From NCBI GenBank assembly GCA_003116975.1, contig BGKB01000088.1, positions 62,001 through 126,000 of the forward strand: a DNA stretch of 64,000 nucleotides, in the 5' to 3' direction. This document shows, one piece after another, positions 1 to 10,888 of the stretch (positions are counted from its first letter, which is position 1; each line of letters begins with the position of its first letter). This stretch comes from Aurantiochytrium sp. KH105. Lineage: Eukaryota > Sar > Bigyra > Thraustochytrida > Thraustochytriidae. The translations under genes were made by a program, and so were the position numbers. The notes under the pieces are model-generated. The model searched no databases. It saw only the letters and a program-made list of their open reading frames with translations, and was not told where the DNA came from.

Positions 1-493
1 AATGACCGTGCTCCTTTCCCCCCCGCTCATGCCCGGCCGGGTCTTGCAAGACGCAAACACGCGCGGCACCTGGACTTCTTGCTCGCAGTTGGGCCGACCA
101 CCGCCGCCGCCGCCGCCGTCCGTCGATCGGAGTTCATCGGTCTCAGTCTCGACCTGGTGCGTGCGTGTGCTTGCGTGCGTGTGCAGCACGTGCACACGTT
201 ACGGCTCTTCAAGGGGAGGAGACTCACTGTCAGAAAGAAACCGGAGAGAAGAAACAAGTTTTTTTTTTTGGGAGGTGAGTGACCACCGCTCACATCAAAG
301 CGGCTTTCTCCTGCACAAGTCCGCGGCGGCGGCGAGCATCAGGACTCCGCCGAGGACGAGGTCGAGGACTAATACGAGGACAGACGATCAGAACGCGACG
401 AGACAAGCCAGGACGGGCGGGCGGCGTCCAGAGCCGGGACGGTGCGGGCAGCGAGAGAGACCAAAGTTGCGAAGTGCAGAGCGGAGCAGAGGC
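1..493 (+). other. 5' flank of the first gene
   Basis: No convincing gene. The stretch is GC-rich with a GCC-type triplet run near 100-120 and a T-run near 259-269. The frame of the downstream gene is open back to the window edge, but its predicted residues are Pro/Arg/Ser-rich and look untranslated. A consensus-like donor (GAG/GTGAGT) lies at 275, so a 5'-UTR intron ending just before the ATG at 494 is possible. Confidence 0.4.
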
Positions 494-1357
494 ATGGCGA
501 CGAAGAGTACGTGGACTCGAGACGATGACGAGATGGCAGAGACTTCCGGCAGCCCGCGGAAAAGACGACGGTCGCTTGGCTCGGCAGACGACACGATCGA
601 GAGCTACTCGATGGCAGCGACCGTGTTGAGCTCGCCGGGGCAAGGGATCGAAGACAGCGAAGATCTCCTACGTATCGTTGGTCAGCGTCCCGAGAACCAA
701 GACCTCGCCGCAGCCGACGACATGTTCTCCGAGCCTCCCCTTGAAATTCCAGAGCCCGAAGTCCTTGTGGCCTCAAGATGTGTTTACCACGCTTTCACCA
801 AATATCGAAACTTGGTCGCGGTACTCGATACGCAAAGATCCGACAAACCATTGGAGATAAGCATCATTATGTCGGGGAAATGTCGTATCAAAAAGGCTCA
901 CAGACGAGATCACGGAGAAGACCAGAATTTCATTGTTGGTGATTGGTTGGACGAAGCCACATGGACACACGACATTCCCCGAACTGTCGCGCAAGCTTCG
1001 GATGCACCCACGTTCATCTTACAGGATAAAGTCTCGGTCGAAAGCGGGTGCGGGCGAGTCTTCCTCAAGGTCCCAATGAAGCCGCGGAAACTCGCACTAT
1101 TGCTCCCTCAGGGGAAACAACGCAATCTTTTTGACATCAGCGTCCGCTGTCGGTTTAGAGATGCAACAGTGCTAACCGTCAAGCTGCCACAACTTGAAAT
1201 CTTTTCGAAACCGCACAGAGGAATGAGTAATCTTCCCGATTCCTTTCGCTCTGACTGTGAGCAGAAAAATTATCAATACGAGCGTTACCGTGGCGAAACC
1301 TCTAAGACCTTGCTGCATTTTAAATGTCACGCAAAACCTCGTACTTCACTAACATGA
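494..1357 (+). CDS. Basic protein of unknown function with a beta-rich C-terminal half
   Basis: I do not recognise this 287-residue protein. The start is set at the ATG at 494 because upstream in-frame sequence has spacer-like composition. The N-terminus is charged and contains a KRRR run near residue 25 that resembles a nuclear localisation signal. An acidic linker follows. From about residue 95 to the end, alternating hydrophobic residues suggest a beta-sandwich, including a stretch with VFLKVP, a later ISVRCRF strand and a terminal IFSKPHR motif. That pattern is loosely reminiscent of Ig-like folds in transcription factors, but this is only an impression. The gene is convergent with gene A (1629-3161, minus), leaving about 270 bases of CT-rich 3' sequence between them. 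The nuclear signal next to a family of putative nuclear proteins is suggestive only. Confidence 0.6.
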   Translation: MATKSTWTRDDDEMAETSGSPRKRRRSLGSADDTIESYSMAATVLSSPGQGIEDSEDLLRIVGQRPENQDLAAADDMFSEPPLEIPEPEVLVASRCVYHAFTKYRNLVAVLDTQRSDKPLEISIIMSGKCRIKKAHRRDHGEDQNFIVGDWLDEATWTHDIPRTVAQASDAPTFILQDKVSVESGCGRVFLKVPMKPRKLALLLPQGKQRNLFDISVRCRFRDATVLTVKLPQLEIFSKPHRGMSNLPDSFRSDCEQKNYQYERYRGETSKTLLHFKCHAKPRTSLT

Positions 1358-1390
1358 CAACTATCTCTTTCACCAGTGCTTTGCATTCTG

Positions 1391-1400
1391 CTTTCCTCTG

Positions 1401-1435
<35 letters not shown>

Positions 1436-1442
1436 TCCTCTC
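1391..1442. repeat. CT-rich simple repeat
   Basis: Nearly pure TC/CT tract with a TTTC interruption, lying between two convergent stop codons. It is probably 3'-UTR sequence. Confidence 0.8.
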
Positions 1443-1628
1443 CACCTTGATTGGCCTGCGTACAGCTTGATGATAATGGGCCGACTCGGGACTTGGGGCT
1501 TTGGTTCTCGAAGCGTTGCCCTCGAGCAACATGATGTCGAGGTGTGTGTGTGTGTGTGGCATCAAGAAATGAAGAAATCGTACTGGTTTTCATCGGCAGG
1601 CTTTTTCAAAAGAGTTATACAAAATACA

Positions 1629-3161
1629 TCAATACTCGGAGCGCAAGTGCTTGCTGCGCGTGTCACGCTCGGCCTCGACCTCAGGGTCTCGATGACGCTT
1701 GTCGCTGGTGCTGCTCCGACTGGAGGAATCGGCGCTGTCGTCATCGTCGTCGTCGTTTTCGCCATCCTTGCTCTGATCGTCAGGTGTGCCAAAAGTTGGT
1801 TCCGTTTTGCAGTCCTTGAGAGCGTGCATGTTCTTTGTGTACGCGAGGATACCGGCAAACCACTGGAAGAGCTTTGTGAGAAGCTGCTTGGGGTCCGTAT
1901 TGTGCATCTGACTAAAAAAGTCCAAAAGGGGCCAGGTACCCATCTGGGGAACCTTTGCCAAAGATTCCATAATGGTGAGGGTGAGGTCCTCGTTTTTCCA
2001 GACAAGCTCGAGCGCGTGGCGTACGTGGGGCACCGAAACCTTGTTGTACTTTGGAAAGTGGTTGCGGTTCTTCTTGTTCTCGGGCCACTGCATGTAGATC
2101 TTGCACTCAGCCAATGGCCCAGCGAGTGAGGCCCATGCTTCCGCCACCTCGGGGTTCGCCTCGGCATCGACTTTGTACTTTTCAATTGCAGTCTCCATCG
2201 CTGACGACGTATTGTTGCTGGGCATGGGCGTCTCGATGATACTCTGCACAAAGCAACGAAGATGGCGGAGCGTTCCATCGGTCGGGAGGGTGGGGCGGCG
2301 AGTCCTTTGCACGTCTCTGATACCCCGAAATACAGAAAGTAGCGCCTCGGAGTACTGCGTGGTGGAAAGCATGCGCGATTTTGTGCTCTCGGACTTGGTG
2401 TGAAGGTACCCGGGAAGACCACGGAGCGCGCGGTGGAAAAGTCTCTCGAGAATTACGTCGCTAACAGGGAGCTGGTTGCCCTCGCTGCTGACTCGGGACA
2501 GCGAGGCGTTTACCGTGGTGCTGTTGTGCGGCGCCGATGCAATTCGCATCGCTTGAAGGCTGTCTTGGGAAAGGGCTGAGCCGCGCTGTGAGCCAGTTAT
2601 TGACGGCGGGGGACAGGAAGGAGGGACTGGCGCCCTATTGTTTGGAGTAAAATGAGTGTATTGGGACGTGGGGCATTGCGGAAACGCTGTATCAGCAGGA
2701 AGATGGTTGGCCGGGTGAATCTGGGCTCCTCCGTTCATCATCGGGTACGACCGAGACATCTGGTTCATCTGAAAGCAGTTGTCATTAGAACGGGCCATTC
2801 GCTGTTGACAGGCTCCAATGTTGCGGGTCTCCATTCCAGGTATTATCTCGTTCGCATAGTACATGGTTTGGACTTCGTGCGGAGGTGCAAGTTTGTACTC
2901 TTGGTTCGCCAAGCGACCGAGCTGGTCTGCTAGACCACCGTTTTCAGTAGTCTCCTCGCTTTGATTATGATGACTGTCCATGGTGGGCAGGTATGGCTCG
3001 TATGAGGACTCGAGCTTGACGCCCCTCTCGTGCTGGGCAAAGTCGTCAAAGTCTGCTGGGGCTGGTTCAAGTCCTGATCCTGGTGCTTGATCTACTCCAG
3101 CTCCAGGTCCGCCGCTGCAACCGTAAAAGCCCTGCAGAGTGTCCACCTCGACAGCAAGCAT
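1629..3161 (-). CDS. Family gene A: acidic N-terminus, helical domain, basic tail
   Basis: A 510-residue protein of unknown function and the first member of the five-gene family in this window. The start is taken at the ATG at 3161 (MLAVEVDTLQGF). An in-frame extension to 3317 exists, but it runs through a TTTGC simple repeat and looks untranslated. Residues 1-60 are acidic with aromatic residues (DFDDF) and include a VKLE stretch that fits a sumoylation consensus. Residues 60-240 are Asn/Gln/Ser/Pro/His-rich and probably disordered. Residues about 270-445 are helix-rich and end in LFQWFAGILAY, which matches the terminal helix of genes B-E. An Asp-rich run follows, then a basic tail (KRHR, RSKHLR). 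Compared with the others it has Phe where C, D and E have Cys in the terminal helix. No catalytic motif is visible. A nuclear regulatory role is inference only. Confidence 0.75.
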   Translation of the reverse strand: MLAVEVDTLQGFYGCSGGPGAGVDQAPGSGLEPAPADFDDFAQHERGVKLESSYEPYLPTMDSHHNQSEETTENGGLADQLGRLANQEYKLAPPHEVQTMYYANEIIPGMETRNIGACQQRMARSNDNCFQMNQMSRSYPMMNGGAQIHPANHLPADTAFPQCPTSQYTHFTPNNRAPVPPSCPPPSITGSQRGSALSQDSLQAMRIASAPHNSTTVNASLSRVSSEGNQLPVSDVILERLFHRALRGLPGYLHTKSESTKSRMLSTTQYSEALLSVFRGIRDVQRTRRPTLPTDGTLRHLRCFVQSIIETPMPSNNTSSAMETAIEKYKVDAEANPEVAEAWASLAGPLAECKIYMQWPENKKNRNHFPKYNKVSVPHVRHALELVWKNEDLTLTIMESLAKVPQMGTWPLLDFFSQMHNTDPKQLLTKLFQWFAGILAYTKNMHALKDCKTEPTFGTPDDQSKDGENDDDDDDSADSSSRSSTSDKRHRDPEVEAERDTRSKHLRSEY

Positions 3162-3221
3162 TCCTTGAGACGCCTTGAGGCTCGCTTGCTGATATGTGAA
3201 TGAATGGAATTCGCTTTTCTC

Positions 3222-3490
3222 GCTGCTTTGCTTTGCTTTGCTTTGCTCGGCTCGCTCGTTACACCGCACGAAAGTCTTCGCGGAACGGAAAAAGGACGCT
3301 CCAGAGCGCGCGTGCAACTCGGCCTCTCTCCGCTCTAACCCGCTGCGCGCGGTTCTCGACGAACAGCGCAGCGTCTGGCAGTAGTCCTTCGCAACGGCGC
3401 CAAGGGAGCTTTGCTTTGCTTTGCTTAGCTATGCTTTGCTTTGCTTTGCTTTGCGATGGGTTGCTTGCTTGCTCTGCTTGCTCGCTTGCC
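3222..3490. repeat. TTTGC pentanucleotide repeats (two clusters)
   Basis: Short runs of (TTTGC) occur at about 3222-3248 and again at about 3407-3454, the latter decaying into TTGC tetramers. They lie just upstream of gene A's start, in its probable promoter or 5'-UTR. Confidence 0.8.
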
Positions 3491-3628
3491 GAGCGCTCGT
3501 GGTCGATTTGGGCGCTTGAGGTTCTGCTCTTTTCTGCTTTGCCGCTCTGCTGTTCTGGTCTGGCCGCCCGCGTGTCTGGCTGGCTGGCTGGCGGTCTGCA
3601 CCTGCCACTGCTGCCACTGCTGGTCAAC

Positions 3629-3740
3629 CCACCCAGAAAAGAAAACAAAGTAAATACTGAAAAGAAATAAAAAGAAATAAAAAGAAAAGAAAAGAAAAGA
3701 AAAGAGCACAGCCAGGAAAAGAGGAAAAGAGGAAAAGAGA
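3629..3740. repeat. AAAAG-type purine repeat
   Basis: Nearly all-purine stretch built of AAAAG and AAATA pentamers. Simple sequence, not coding. Confidence 0.75.
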
Positions 3741-4902
3741 CGCGCCTGCCTACTGGTGAGAGGAGCGCGGAGTGAGAGGGGGGAGAGTTAAAAGAAAAGA
3801 AAAAAATTATAAAAAAGAAAAGAAAGGCGAGGAGAACGAGGAGGCCCGGCCCGGCCGGTCTGGAGGCCACGGCAACGGGAGCGGAACGGGAGCGCGCCGC
3901 GGGCGAAGCGCAGCGGCTGCGTGCGCGAGACACGCAAGGCCGCTTCCGGCCGCAGACGGGCCGGATGGCTGGCCGGTCGGCTGCCATCCGCGCCGCTCGG
4001 GGCGACTCACGGCATGCGCTACCTAACTTGAAGGCGACCGCGGTGAGCGGGCGCGAGCAAAAGCGTAGCCCAACGGAGTATTTGGAAGCGGGAGCGTTTT
4101 TAAGCAAGGTGAGGGAAGTGAGCCGTGCTGTGGGAACTGCAGGAAATTAGCTGCCGGAGAGAAGGAAAATCGGAAAGAGCGAGGGGAAAAGAATGAACGA
4201 TTTCAGGCGATTGATTGCTGCATTGATGGATGGCATACGAGGGCAGAGACCGGTCGAGGAATGGCACAGCCAAGCAAGGTAGTAGACAGACAGACTCTGG
4301 CCGGCCGCAGCCTTGGAAAAACGGAACATAGACAGCTTGAAACCAAGGGAAAATTGGAGGGGAGAACTCCGCAGCCTCCGCAGCGTCCGCAGCCTCCGTA
4401 TCGCTAGCTGCCTGCCTGTCTTTGCGAGACCTGCACACCCTTCGCGGGTCAGACGTCGTGCGCATCGAGCGAGCGAGCGTGCGTGGAGAGCAGAGCGGAA
4501 GATGCAATGCAGTATACCCTTCTCCTCCTCGTGCTCATTATCTTCCACCCGCACTCTCCTCTGCACACACTTCCCACAGCCCCCTTCTACTTCCCCTTTC
4601 CAAAGTTTCCCTCTGCCCTCCCCTCTTCCCCCTCTGAACCACGCAATGTGGTCTTTTCCCATCCTTCCATCCGAATTCCATCGTTCCAATTCCGCGCCTC
4701 CCTCGCTTCCTTCCTTGCACGCAGCCGCCATCGGTGGCGGCAGCGGCTCGGGCCGCGACCAACCCGCCTCGCCCCCAGGCCCGCCTCTCCGGATCCGTCC
4801 GCGCCTCTCCTCTCCTCATCGGCGGCGGGCCTCTCCTCTTCGCCGCGCCACGCCCGCGGCGGGCGCGATCCTCGCACCCGCGTCCTCGCCCTGCCAGCTC
4901 CT

Positions 4903-4966
4903 GCCTCTGTCTGCCTCTGTCTGCCTCTGCCTCTGCCTCTGCATGCCTCTGTGTCTGCCTCTGCGT
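4903..4966. repeat. TGCCTC hexamer repeat
   Basis: Imperfect tandem TGCCTC/TGTCTC hexamers in a pyrimidine-rich spacer. Confidence 0.75.
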
Positions 4967-5307
4967 CGGTCACTCGACTCGACTGACGCGTGCGGCTCCG
5001 GGCAGAGGCGGCTCGCCGCGGACCACGGGCCAGCGGTGGCAGGATGTGATGCGATGCGTCCGTGTCGCTCCTCACTTCGCAGGAATGAATCGAAGTATGA
5101 GTACTTTGCTCTGTCTGCTCAAGTCTTGGCCGTGACGCTGTCGCCAGACTTCGCTCGAGGTGCGATACCTGTGCTGCAAGAGCGAGCGAGCGAGCGAGGG
5201 AGCGAGGGAGCGGGCGCGTGGCGCATGGCCCGGATCCGCGCGCCGCGCGGGGAAACAAGATCTCTGCAGCAGCGTCTTCAACCTCCTTTCCTCCATGCAG
5301 ACAAGTC

Positions 5308-5395
5308 CGTCCATCCATTTCTCCGTTCATTCATTTCTCCATCCATTTTTCCGTTCATTCATTCCTTCATTTCTCCCTCCATCCAAACAAGCATT
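5308..5395. repeat. CCAT/TTCATTC-rich simple repeat
   Basis: Interleaved ATCC and TTCA tetramers, with a higher-order unit of about 26-28 bases containing TTTCTCC. Spacer DNA. Confidence 0.65.
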
Positions 5396-6393
5396 CGCAA
5401 ACACAGTCGCTTCCCCAGCCAATCAGTCGCCCGTGCCAACCTGCCCTCCAGTCAATCACCTCCGTCAGCAGCAGCTCCGAGCCAAAGATCGCCTGTGCGC
5501 TCGCGAAGCAATCGACCGACCAACAGACAGACAGCGACAGACCGACCGACGGCCGGGCCGACCGACCTCCCGCCGCCAGCGAGCGGTCATTGCACGGCGA
5601 CAGACCGCCTGGCCTCCCGATCTTTCGCATCGAGCCATGCCATGCCACGTCTCGCCGCGCGGAGCGGCTGCGGCTCGGGCAAACAGACACCGACCAGGGC
5701 TCGCTCCCTCGCTCGCGCACACCCCGAGTTAGTTGTGCCAGGCTCTACCCGGGGCCGCGCTCCGCGCGTCGAGGCGGCCGTCGACTCTTCCCTCCATACA
5801 CTCATGCATCCACGCACGCCAGCAACCCCATTCATGTCAAACAATCAATCGATCAGTCAAACACAGTCAATTCGATCGCTCGGCCGCTCTGTCCACGGCC
5901 GCTCTGTGCCAGGCAGAGGGAGGCGCCTCGGAGCGCAGCGCTTGGGCTGCTGCGCGTTGCCACCGCCGCCCAGGTTTTTGCAGTCGGCTGCGGCCGTCCG
6001 CGTGGTCATCAACGCGCCCGCGCCGGCGGCCGGGCGGCGCTGCGGGAGCTGTAGGATCTGCGGGTGCACCCCTTTACACACGCGCTCCAGCGAGCCCGCC
6101 CGCCCGCCAGCCCCACACTGGCAGCCCACACGGTTCTACATACTTACGCGCAAGTTCGAAAGGGCCGTGGCTGCGGGCCTACATGCGCTGAGTGGCAACT
6201 GTGGATACGAGAACCATCTGGCTAGCAGTTGCAGGGCATGGCTGTGGGTAACCGCAACTGCGGGATAGGGCCGCAGCTGCAGCTGACTGTTTCTCGGCCT
6301 GGCCCGCCTGGTGCTGGACTTGCTGGTGCTGCACAGGCGACTCACTGCCCGCGTCCCCGCGCCCCCGCGTCCCCGTGTCCCTGCGTCCGCCTC

Positions 6394-6512
6394 GGCTTTG
6401 CCAGCGGCTTTGCCAGCGGCTTTGCCAGCGGCTTTGCCAGCGGCTTTGCCAGCGGCTTTGCCAGCGGCTTTGCCAGCGGCTTTGCCAGCGGCTTTGCCAG
6501 CGGTTTTGCCAG
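6394..6512. repeat. 12-bp minisatellite (GGCTTTGCCAGC), about 10 units
   Basis: Ten nearly identical 12-base units in tandem. Only the last units show a T change. The 12-base period is divisible by three, so every frame stays open and gives false repetitive peptides: a Phe-Ala-Ser-Gly type on plus and an Ala-Gly-Lys type on minus. The near-identity suggests recent expansion. Confidence 0.9.
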
Positions 6513-7068
6513 TGTCCATCGATTGACCAGCCAGCTGCAGCCAGCAGCCAGAGATGACCGGTGCGTTGGCAGGTGCCTGAGGCGTCCAGGCGCCGGTTCG
6601 TTTGGTCTGGCCGAGAGAGACGCGTCCGAGAGACGAATTGCCACTCGTCGACAATTGCGACAGTGTATGTCGACCAGGCAAGCACACAGACAGGCTAGCT
6701 GGCTGGTTAGCACACGGGCACCGTGGTTGTTCTCTGTGCTGCTGATTGTCAGGCTCGCGGCCGTGGAGGATGCTTCTGGACGCAGGAGGTCTCGGCGGCG
6801 ACGGAAGAGCAAAAGCTGGACTCGTGATGGGGATGAAACTGCTGAACGGCTGTACAGCGCCCACTATGGCCATGCACGAGCGGTTGCGTGCGGCAGTTCT
6901 CAGTCCACGCCAAGCGACGAACTTTATTTCCCTTCTCGCCTAAAGGGGTGCATCCGCCAAAGACAATTGACAAGAGGGACACCCGTCACGAGACAGCGTC
7001 TCGATGAAGACGATAGAAACTTGCTCGTAAGAAGAAAAAAAGTCAGAGGTAACTTACACTTACCGAGC

Positions 7069-7357
7069 CTAATCCAGAAGAGACGTCTTGATGGAATAGG
7101 TCGAGGCAAGACCAGGATGCTGCTTCAAGTGAATAATAGCCAATAATTGATTGAGCGGGTTCTCATAGTTGGCATCAATGGTGCGCACGAAAGAAGGAAA
7201 AAGGCAGACAGGAATCCCTTTGGGCGCGCTTAACGGCCATGATACACGGAGCTCCGTAGTCAGGTCGGTCGTGATTGGCACGCATCTTGAGCTGGTTCAT
7301 TTTATTTGTTGCTGCAAATAGACTGCAAATGGAAGGGGGTGCATGATGATGATGCAA
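7069..7357 (-). pseudogene. Possible small gene or relic with a frame break
   Basis: On the minus strand, one frame starting inside 7357-7299 encodes MNQLKMRANHDRPDYGAP and then runs into a stop. An overlapping frame continues with a coding-like peptide (TIDANYENPLNQLLAIIH...) to a stop at 7069. A donor-like GTAAGT follows just past the stop. The two halves could be one gene with an unseen short intron, a relic with an indel, or chance. I recognise no family. Confidence 0.2.
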
Positions 7358-7929
7358 AAAAATTGAATACAGAATATTCTTTCGTAGTGGAAAGCGAGAG
7401 AAGCTTGCTACGAAATCCGTCAGAACGTAGCGTCGACTTCATTCCAGGTTCACTTTATCAGCTGCAGATCGCGCAAAAAGAAAAACATTGTGGCGCTGCA
7501 TCTTTTTTGCCAGCCAGCCCTACGATAACAGCTGCCAGTGGATGCCAAGAACACTTAATCGCAAATGTGCAAGAGGTTTGTCAAGCGTTGCAGTCCGACA
7601 ATCTCCGACTGCATGCTTCGCTCGCATCATGGACGGAGGGTCTAAACAGCGTTCTTGTCGTGACCAAAAAATGAGAAGATTTCGAATTGCAAACCAAAAT
7701 TGCCCCACCATCACGCACGCCAGCAGCAGCAGACGTTCCCGAATCCTTCGCCCGTTTGCTGAACGCAACGAGTTCCGCCTCGTCAGCTTTCGACCTCGTC
7801 GCAACCTACACCCACGTAAAACGCGTATGAACAACGCGGGACAACGACAGAGGCGAGCACTCTCACCGTCTGGATGAAATAAAAAAACTTTCATTCTTTC
7901 TTTCCTCCCAAATTTTCTTTCACAGTCTT

Positions 7930-7993
7930 GAGGGTTGTCTGTCTGACTGACTGACTGACTGGCTGACTGTCTGTCTGTCTGTCTGTCTGTCTA
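7930..7993. repeat. CTGA/TGTC tetranucleotide repeat
   Basis: Tandem TGAC then TGTC tetramers in spacer DNA. Confidence 0.85.
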
Positions 7994-9823
7994 TCGATCA
8001 GCCAGCGGTTTCGCCGACAGGCCGCCTGTACTAGTGCCTGGACATCCGCGTAAGTAGAGACTAGCTGTAAGGGCATCTTTCTACAAAGTCGGACCCGACC
8101 ACCGACAATGCGCACAATGTGGCTTGAAAGTTCTGGCAGCACGATGAAAAGTACCTCGACCGTTATTTTCCTCTACTCCTTACAAACTACCAAGCGCAAG
8201 TGAAGGCTTAGTCTTTCTGTGTCCCGAGGCATAAAGATGAAGCAGAGTTCTCCAAGGGCTTGCACAATTGAACAACCATTGCAAAAATAACATCGGACGT
8301 CCAATCGTGGGCCGTTAATCTGACGCGTTCCCCTCTCCCCTCCCCCTCCCCCTCCTCCCCCTTCCCCTCCCCCTTTCCCTCCTGACATTTTTTCGTAGAT
8401 TCTTCTCAGTGATGCTCCATGGTTCGCAAGGTTGCCTCTCTCGCCTTGCTCGTTGAGCGTCAGTCCCGCGATGGACAATGAGCCTCCTCGCCTTGCCATG
8501 CTCGATGGGTGGTTGCTGGATAGCTGCTGCCAAGCAAGCATCGTAGCACGACCTCGCCTTCGTTTCCTAATCGAGGAGAAACCCCCGAATTGTCCCCCGG
8601 GCTTTGCGTGCCACCAATCAAAGGCTGCCGTACCGTTGACTCGAGGCTCGAAACAGCCATCAACGCAAATCGTCCCGATACGTCCCGATTCTTCCCGCTT
8701 CGCAATTCAGCCCCGAGCTATGGCCTGCCGGCTGAGCCAGCGCTGCGCGTGGGCCTGCTCGCTCGCGGCTGCCGCCATCGTCGTGGACTTCCTTCCTCTT
8801 CCGTCCCGCTTTCCATTTTCTCCGCCTCTCCACCTGCGCGTGCGGGTGCGCGTGCGCGTGCACAGCCAACGAATCTCTGGCTGCCGCTGGTGCTGCAACT
8901 GCTGCCTCGATGTACCGCTGCTGCTCTGGCACTCTGACCGTTGCTCCGCGCGCACAACGCGAGGTATACTTTCTCCAAAGGCGAGAGAGAGCCAAAGGCT
9001 TTTTGTCTTCCCACACTTGTACGCCTGCCCGCAGCGCTCCGCACATGGCTTTTGCCATGCTTCTTCCAGCTTTTACAGCCCTCCACAGTTCACATTCTTG
9101 CTTCTTCCAGAAGCTTGCAAGCCCGCAGAAAAAAGTCGTGAGCGACTGAATTGCTCTTTTTACCATGCAATACATGGGGTGCGTAAGCGTCGCTGGAGTG
9201 ATGACACAAACAAATTGCTCCCGCAGTGAAGTCAACGGCAAACCACAGTGTGTAAATGGCCCGAAACCCGGCCGCCAAACAACCCGCCGGACCGGGAATT
9301 ATTTACAACATAGGCCTACCCATCTCGAACCCAACGTAAACTTCCGGAAACAAGAGAGGAGAGAGAAACGCAGAGAGAGAGATGAGGAGCGAGATTCGTA
9401 TTCAGCCGATCGTTCCGTTATTGTCCCAATGGATGTGTGTGCATGCAGAGATGGACGCCCGCTCTCATTGTTCGCAGCTGAGGTGGTGGCAAGCACGGCT
9501 GCATTGAGATGGCTTACTTCGACTGTAGCGTCCGGTCGGCTAGAAAACGCGAGAAGCCTCAAGGTCTCTACGGAGCAAGAGGTCTTACCCCCCCCCCCCA
9601 AAAAAACAAAAAAAAAAGAGCAAATAGGGGAGAGATGTTCGGGTAACTGCAACGTCAAAGTAACGGAAAGAGCGTCACCGCAAATTCGCGTGCTTCAAGT
9701 TGAACACTCACTGATGAACTTCATGCAAACACGAAAAATAGGTCTCTTATTGCAATCAGGGATCGCTTAGGAGATGCTCGTGGCTGCCGTATTTCTAAGC
9801 TACAGATCTGATGCATTTCGACA

Positions 9824-10069
9824 TCAACGAAAGCGACGGAGCCGATAGGAGAGGCCCGGTCTTGCTGGTATTCTTTTCAATACAATCACTGTCAATTCAA
9901 GTGATGAATGTAAGTTATAGTCATCCTTTGCAGCAGAGAAAAGGCCTGGGACTAGGGGATAGAGTCTCGGTCTGACAAGTTTGCCCAAGCCCGAATACGT
10001 CTTGGCGACGAAGATGAAGCCGGGTGCACCGCCCAAAGCAATGCCAAGCTGGCTCATGAGACATTGCAT
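9824..10069 (-). CDS. Possible small Gly/hydrophobic protein (81 aa), uncertain
   Basis: This short minus frame begins with ATG at 10069, with a second ATG four codons in. It reads MSQLGIALGGAPGFIFV near its start and then LVRPRLYPLVPGLF. The first 45 residues have a plausible membrane-associated character and normal codon use, unlike the surrounding spacer. The last 30 residues are less convincing. I do not recognise a family. It could be a small mitochondrial or membrane protein, the first exon of a spliced gene, or a chance frame. Confidence 0.3.
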   Translation of the reverse strand: MQCLMSQLGIALGGAPGFIFVAKTYSGLGKLVRPRLYPLVPGLFSAAKDDYNLHSSLELTVIVLKRIPARPGLSYRLRRFR

Positions 10070-10583
10070 GCTCCAACCACAAAGAAAGTTCTCCTACTCA
10101 TCCGGACGCCCAGCATTCCGCACTCCGTCGCCTTCAGGCTCTCCCCGTCTCTCAGAGTTCGCAAGATCTGGCCATTGCAACCCGAGCCCATGGCATCGCC
10201 GCACCCAGCAGCCTCGAACCCGCGCGGCCAGATCGTCCGCGCCCGGCGCCCAGGCTCGCGAGGTCCCCTCTTGCCCTCAGGCCAGAGCTCGCGGCCGCGC
10301 GCGCCCGACGCGAGCAGGCGAGCTCGCATCTTGATGCAAGCGCCTGGGGCGGAGCGGTCCCACGTGCGGTTCCTGGGGCTCTCTCTCGCTCTCGCCGCTC
10401 CCCCGCGCGACCCGAGTCTGCCACGCCGAGCGCGCTCGCCCGCGCGCGCAGCACGTGCCGCCGCCTGCACGCGCCGCACGGCTGCCGCGCGCGGCCGAGG
10501 GCAGGTCGTCCGCCCGCGCGCGGCACGGCACGCGCGGCCGCGGCAGGAGAACGGGCTCGCGTGCGTCTTCGCTTTGCCGCGTT

Positions 10584-10690
10584 GTCTCTTTGTCTGCGTG
10601 TCTGTCTTTGTGTCTGTCTGTCTGTCATTCTGTCTGTCATTCTGTCTGTCATTCTGTCTGTGTGTTTGTCTGTTTGTCTGTTTGTCTCGT
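10584..10690. repeat. TGTC tetranucleotide repeat with TCAT interruptions
   Basis: (TGTC)n with a regular TCATTC interruption giving a secondary period of about 14 bases. Spacer DNA. Confidence 0.85.
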
Positions 10691-10841
10691 CTGTCTGGAT
10701 GTGTAATGAATGCGTCGCGTTTTCGCGCAAGTTGGCGCTGCGCATCTCCGAGCTCAGGCCGGTCGATCGCCAGGCGCTGGCCGATGCGGAAAAGCCAACC
10801 GAAGCCCGAGAGGGGTGCAAGGTCTCGACCTGGAGAACGAG

Positions 10842-10888
10842 TGAGTGAATGAATGAACGAATGAATGAATGAATGAATGCATGCATGA
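10842..10888. repeat. TGAA tetranucleotide repeat
   Basis: (GAAT/TGAA)n with single changes, lying upstream of gene B. Confidence 0.85.

Noticed and set aside
3259-4107. Minus-strand frame with hydrophobic Phe-rich stretches
   Set aside because: The Phe/Leu runs come from translating the AAAAG repeat on the opposite strand, not from membrane helices.
4313-6268. A 651-codon open frame on the plus strand
   Set aside because: The peptide is Arg/Ser/Pro/Ala-biased with no domain, overlaps simple repeats, and the same DNA is open in other frames. GC-rich noncoding DNA explains it.
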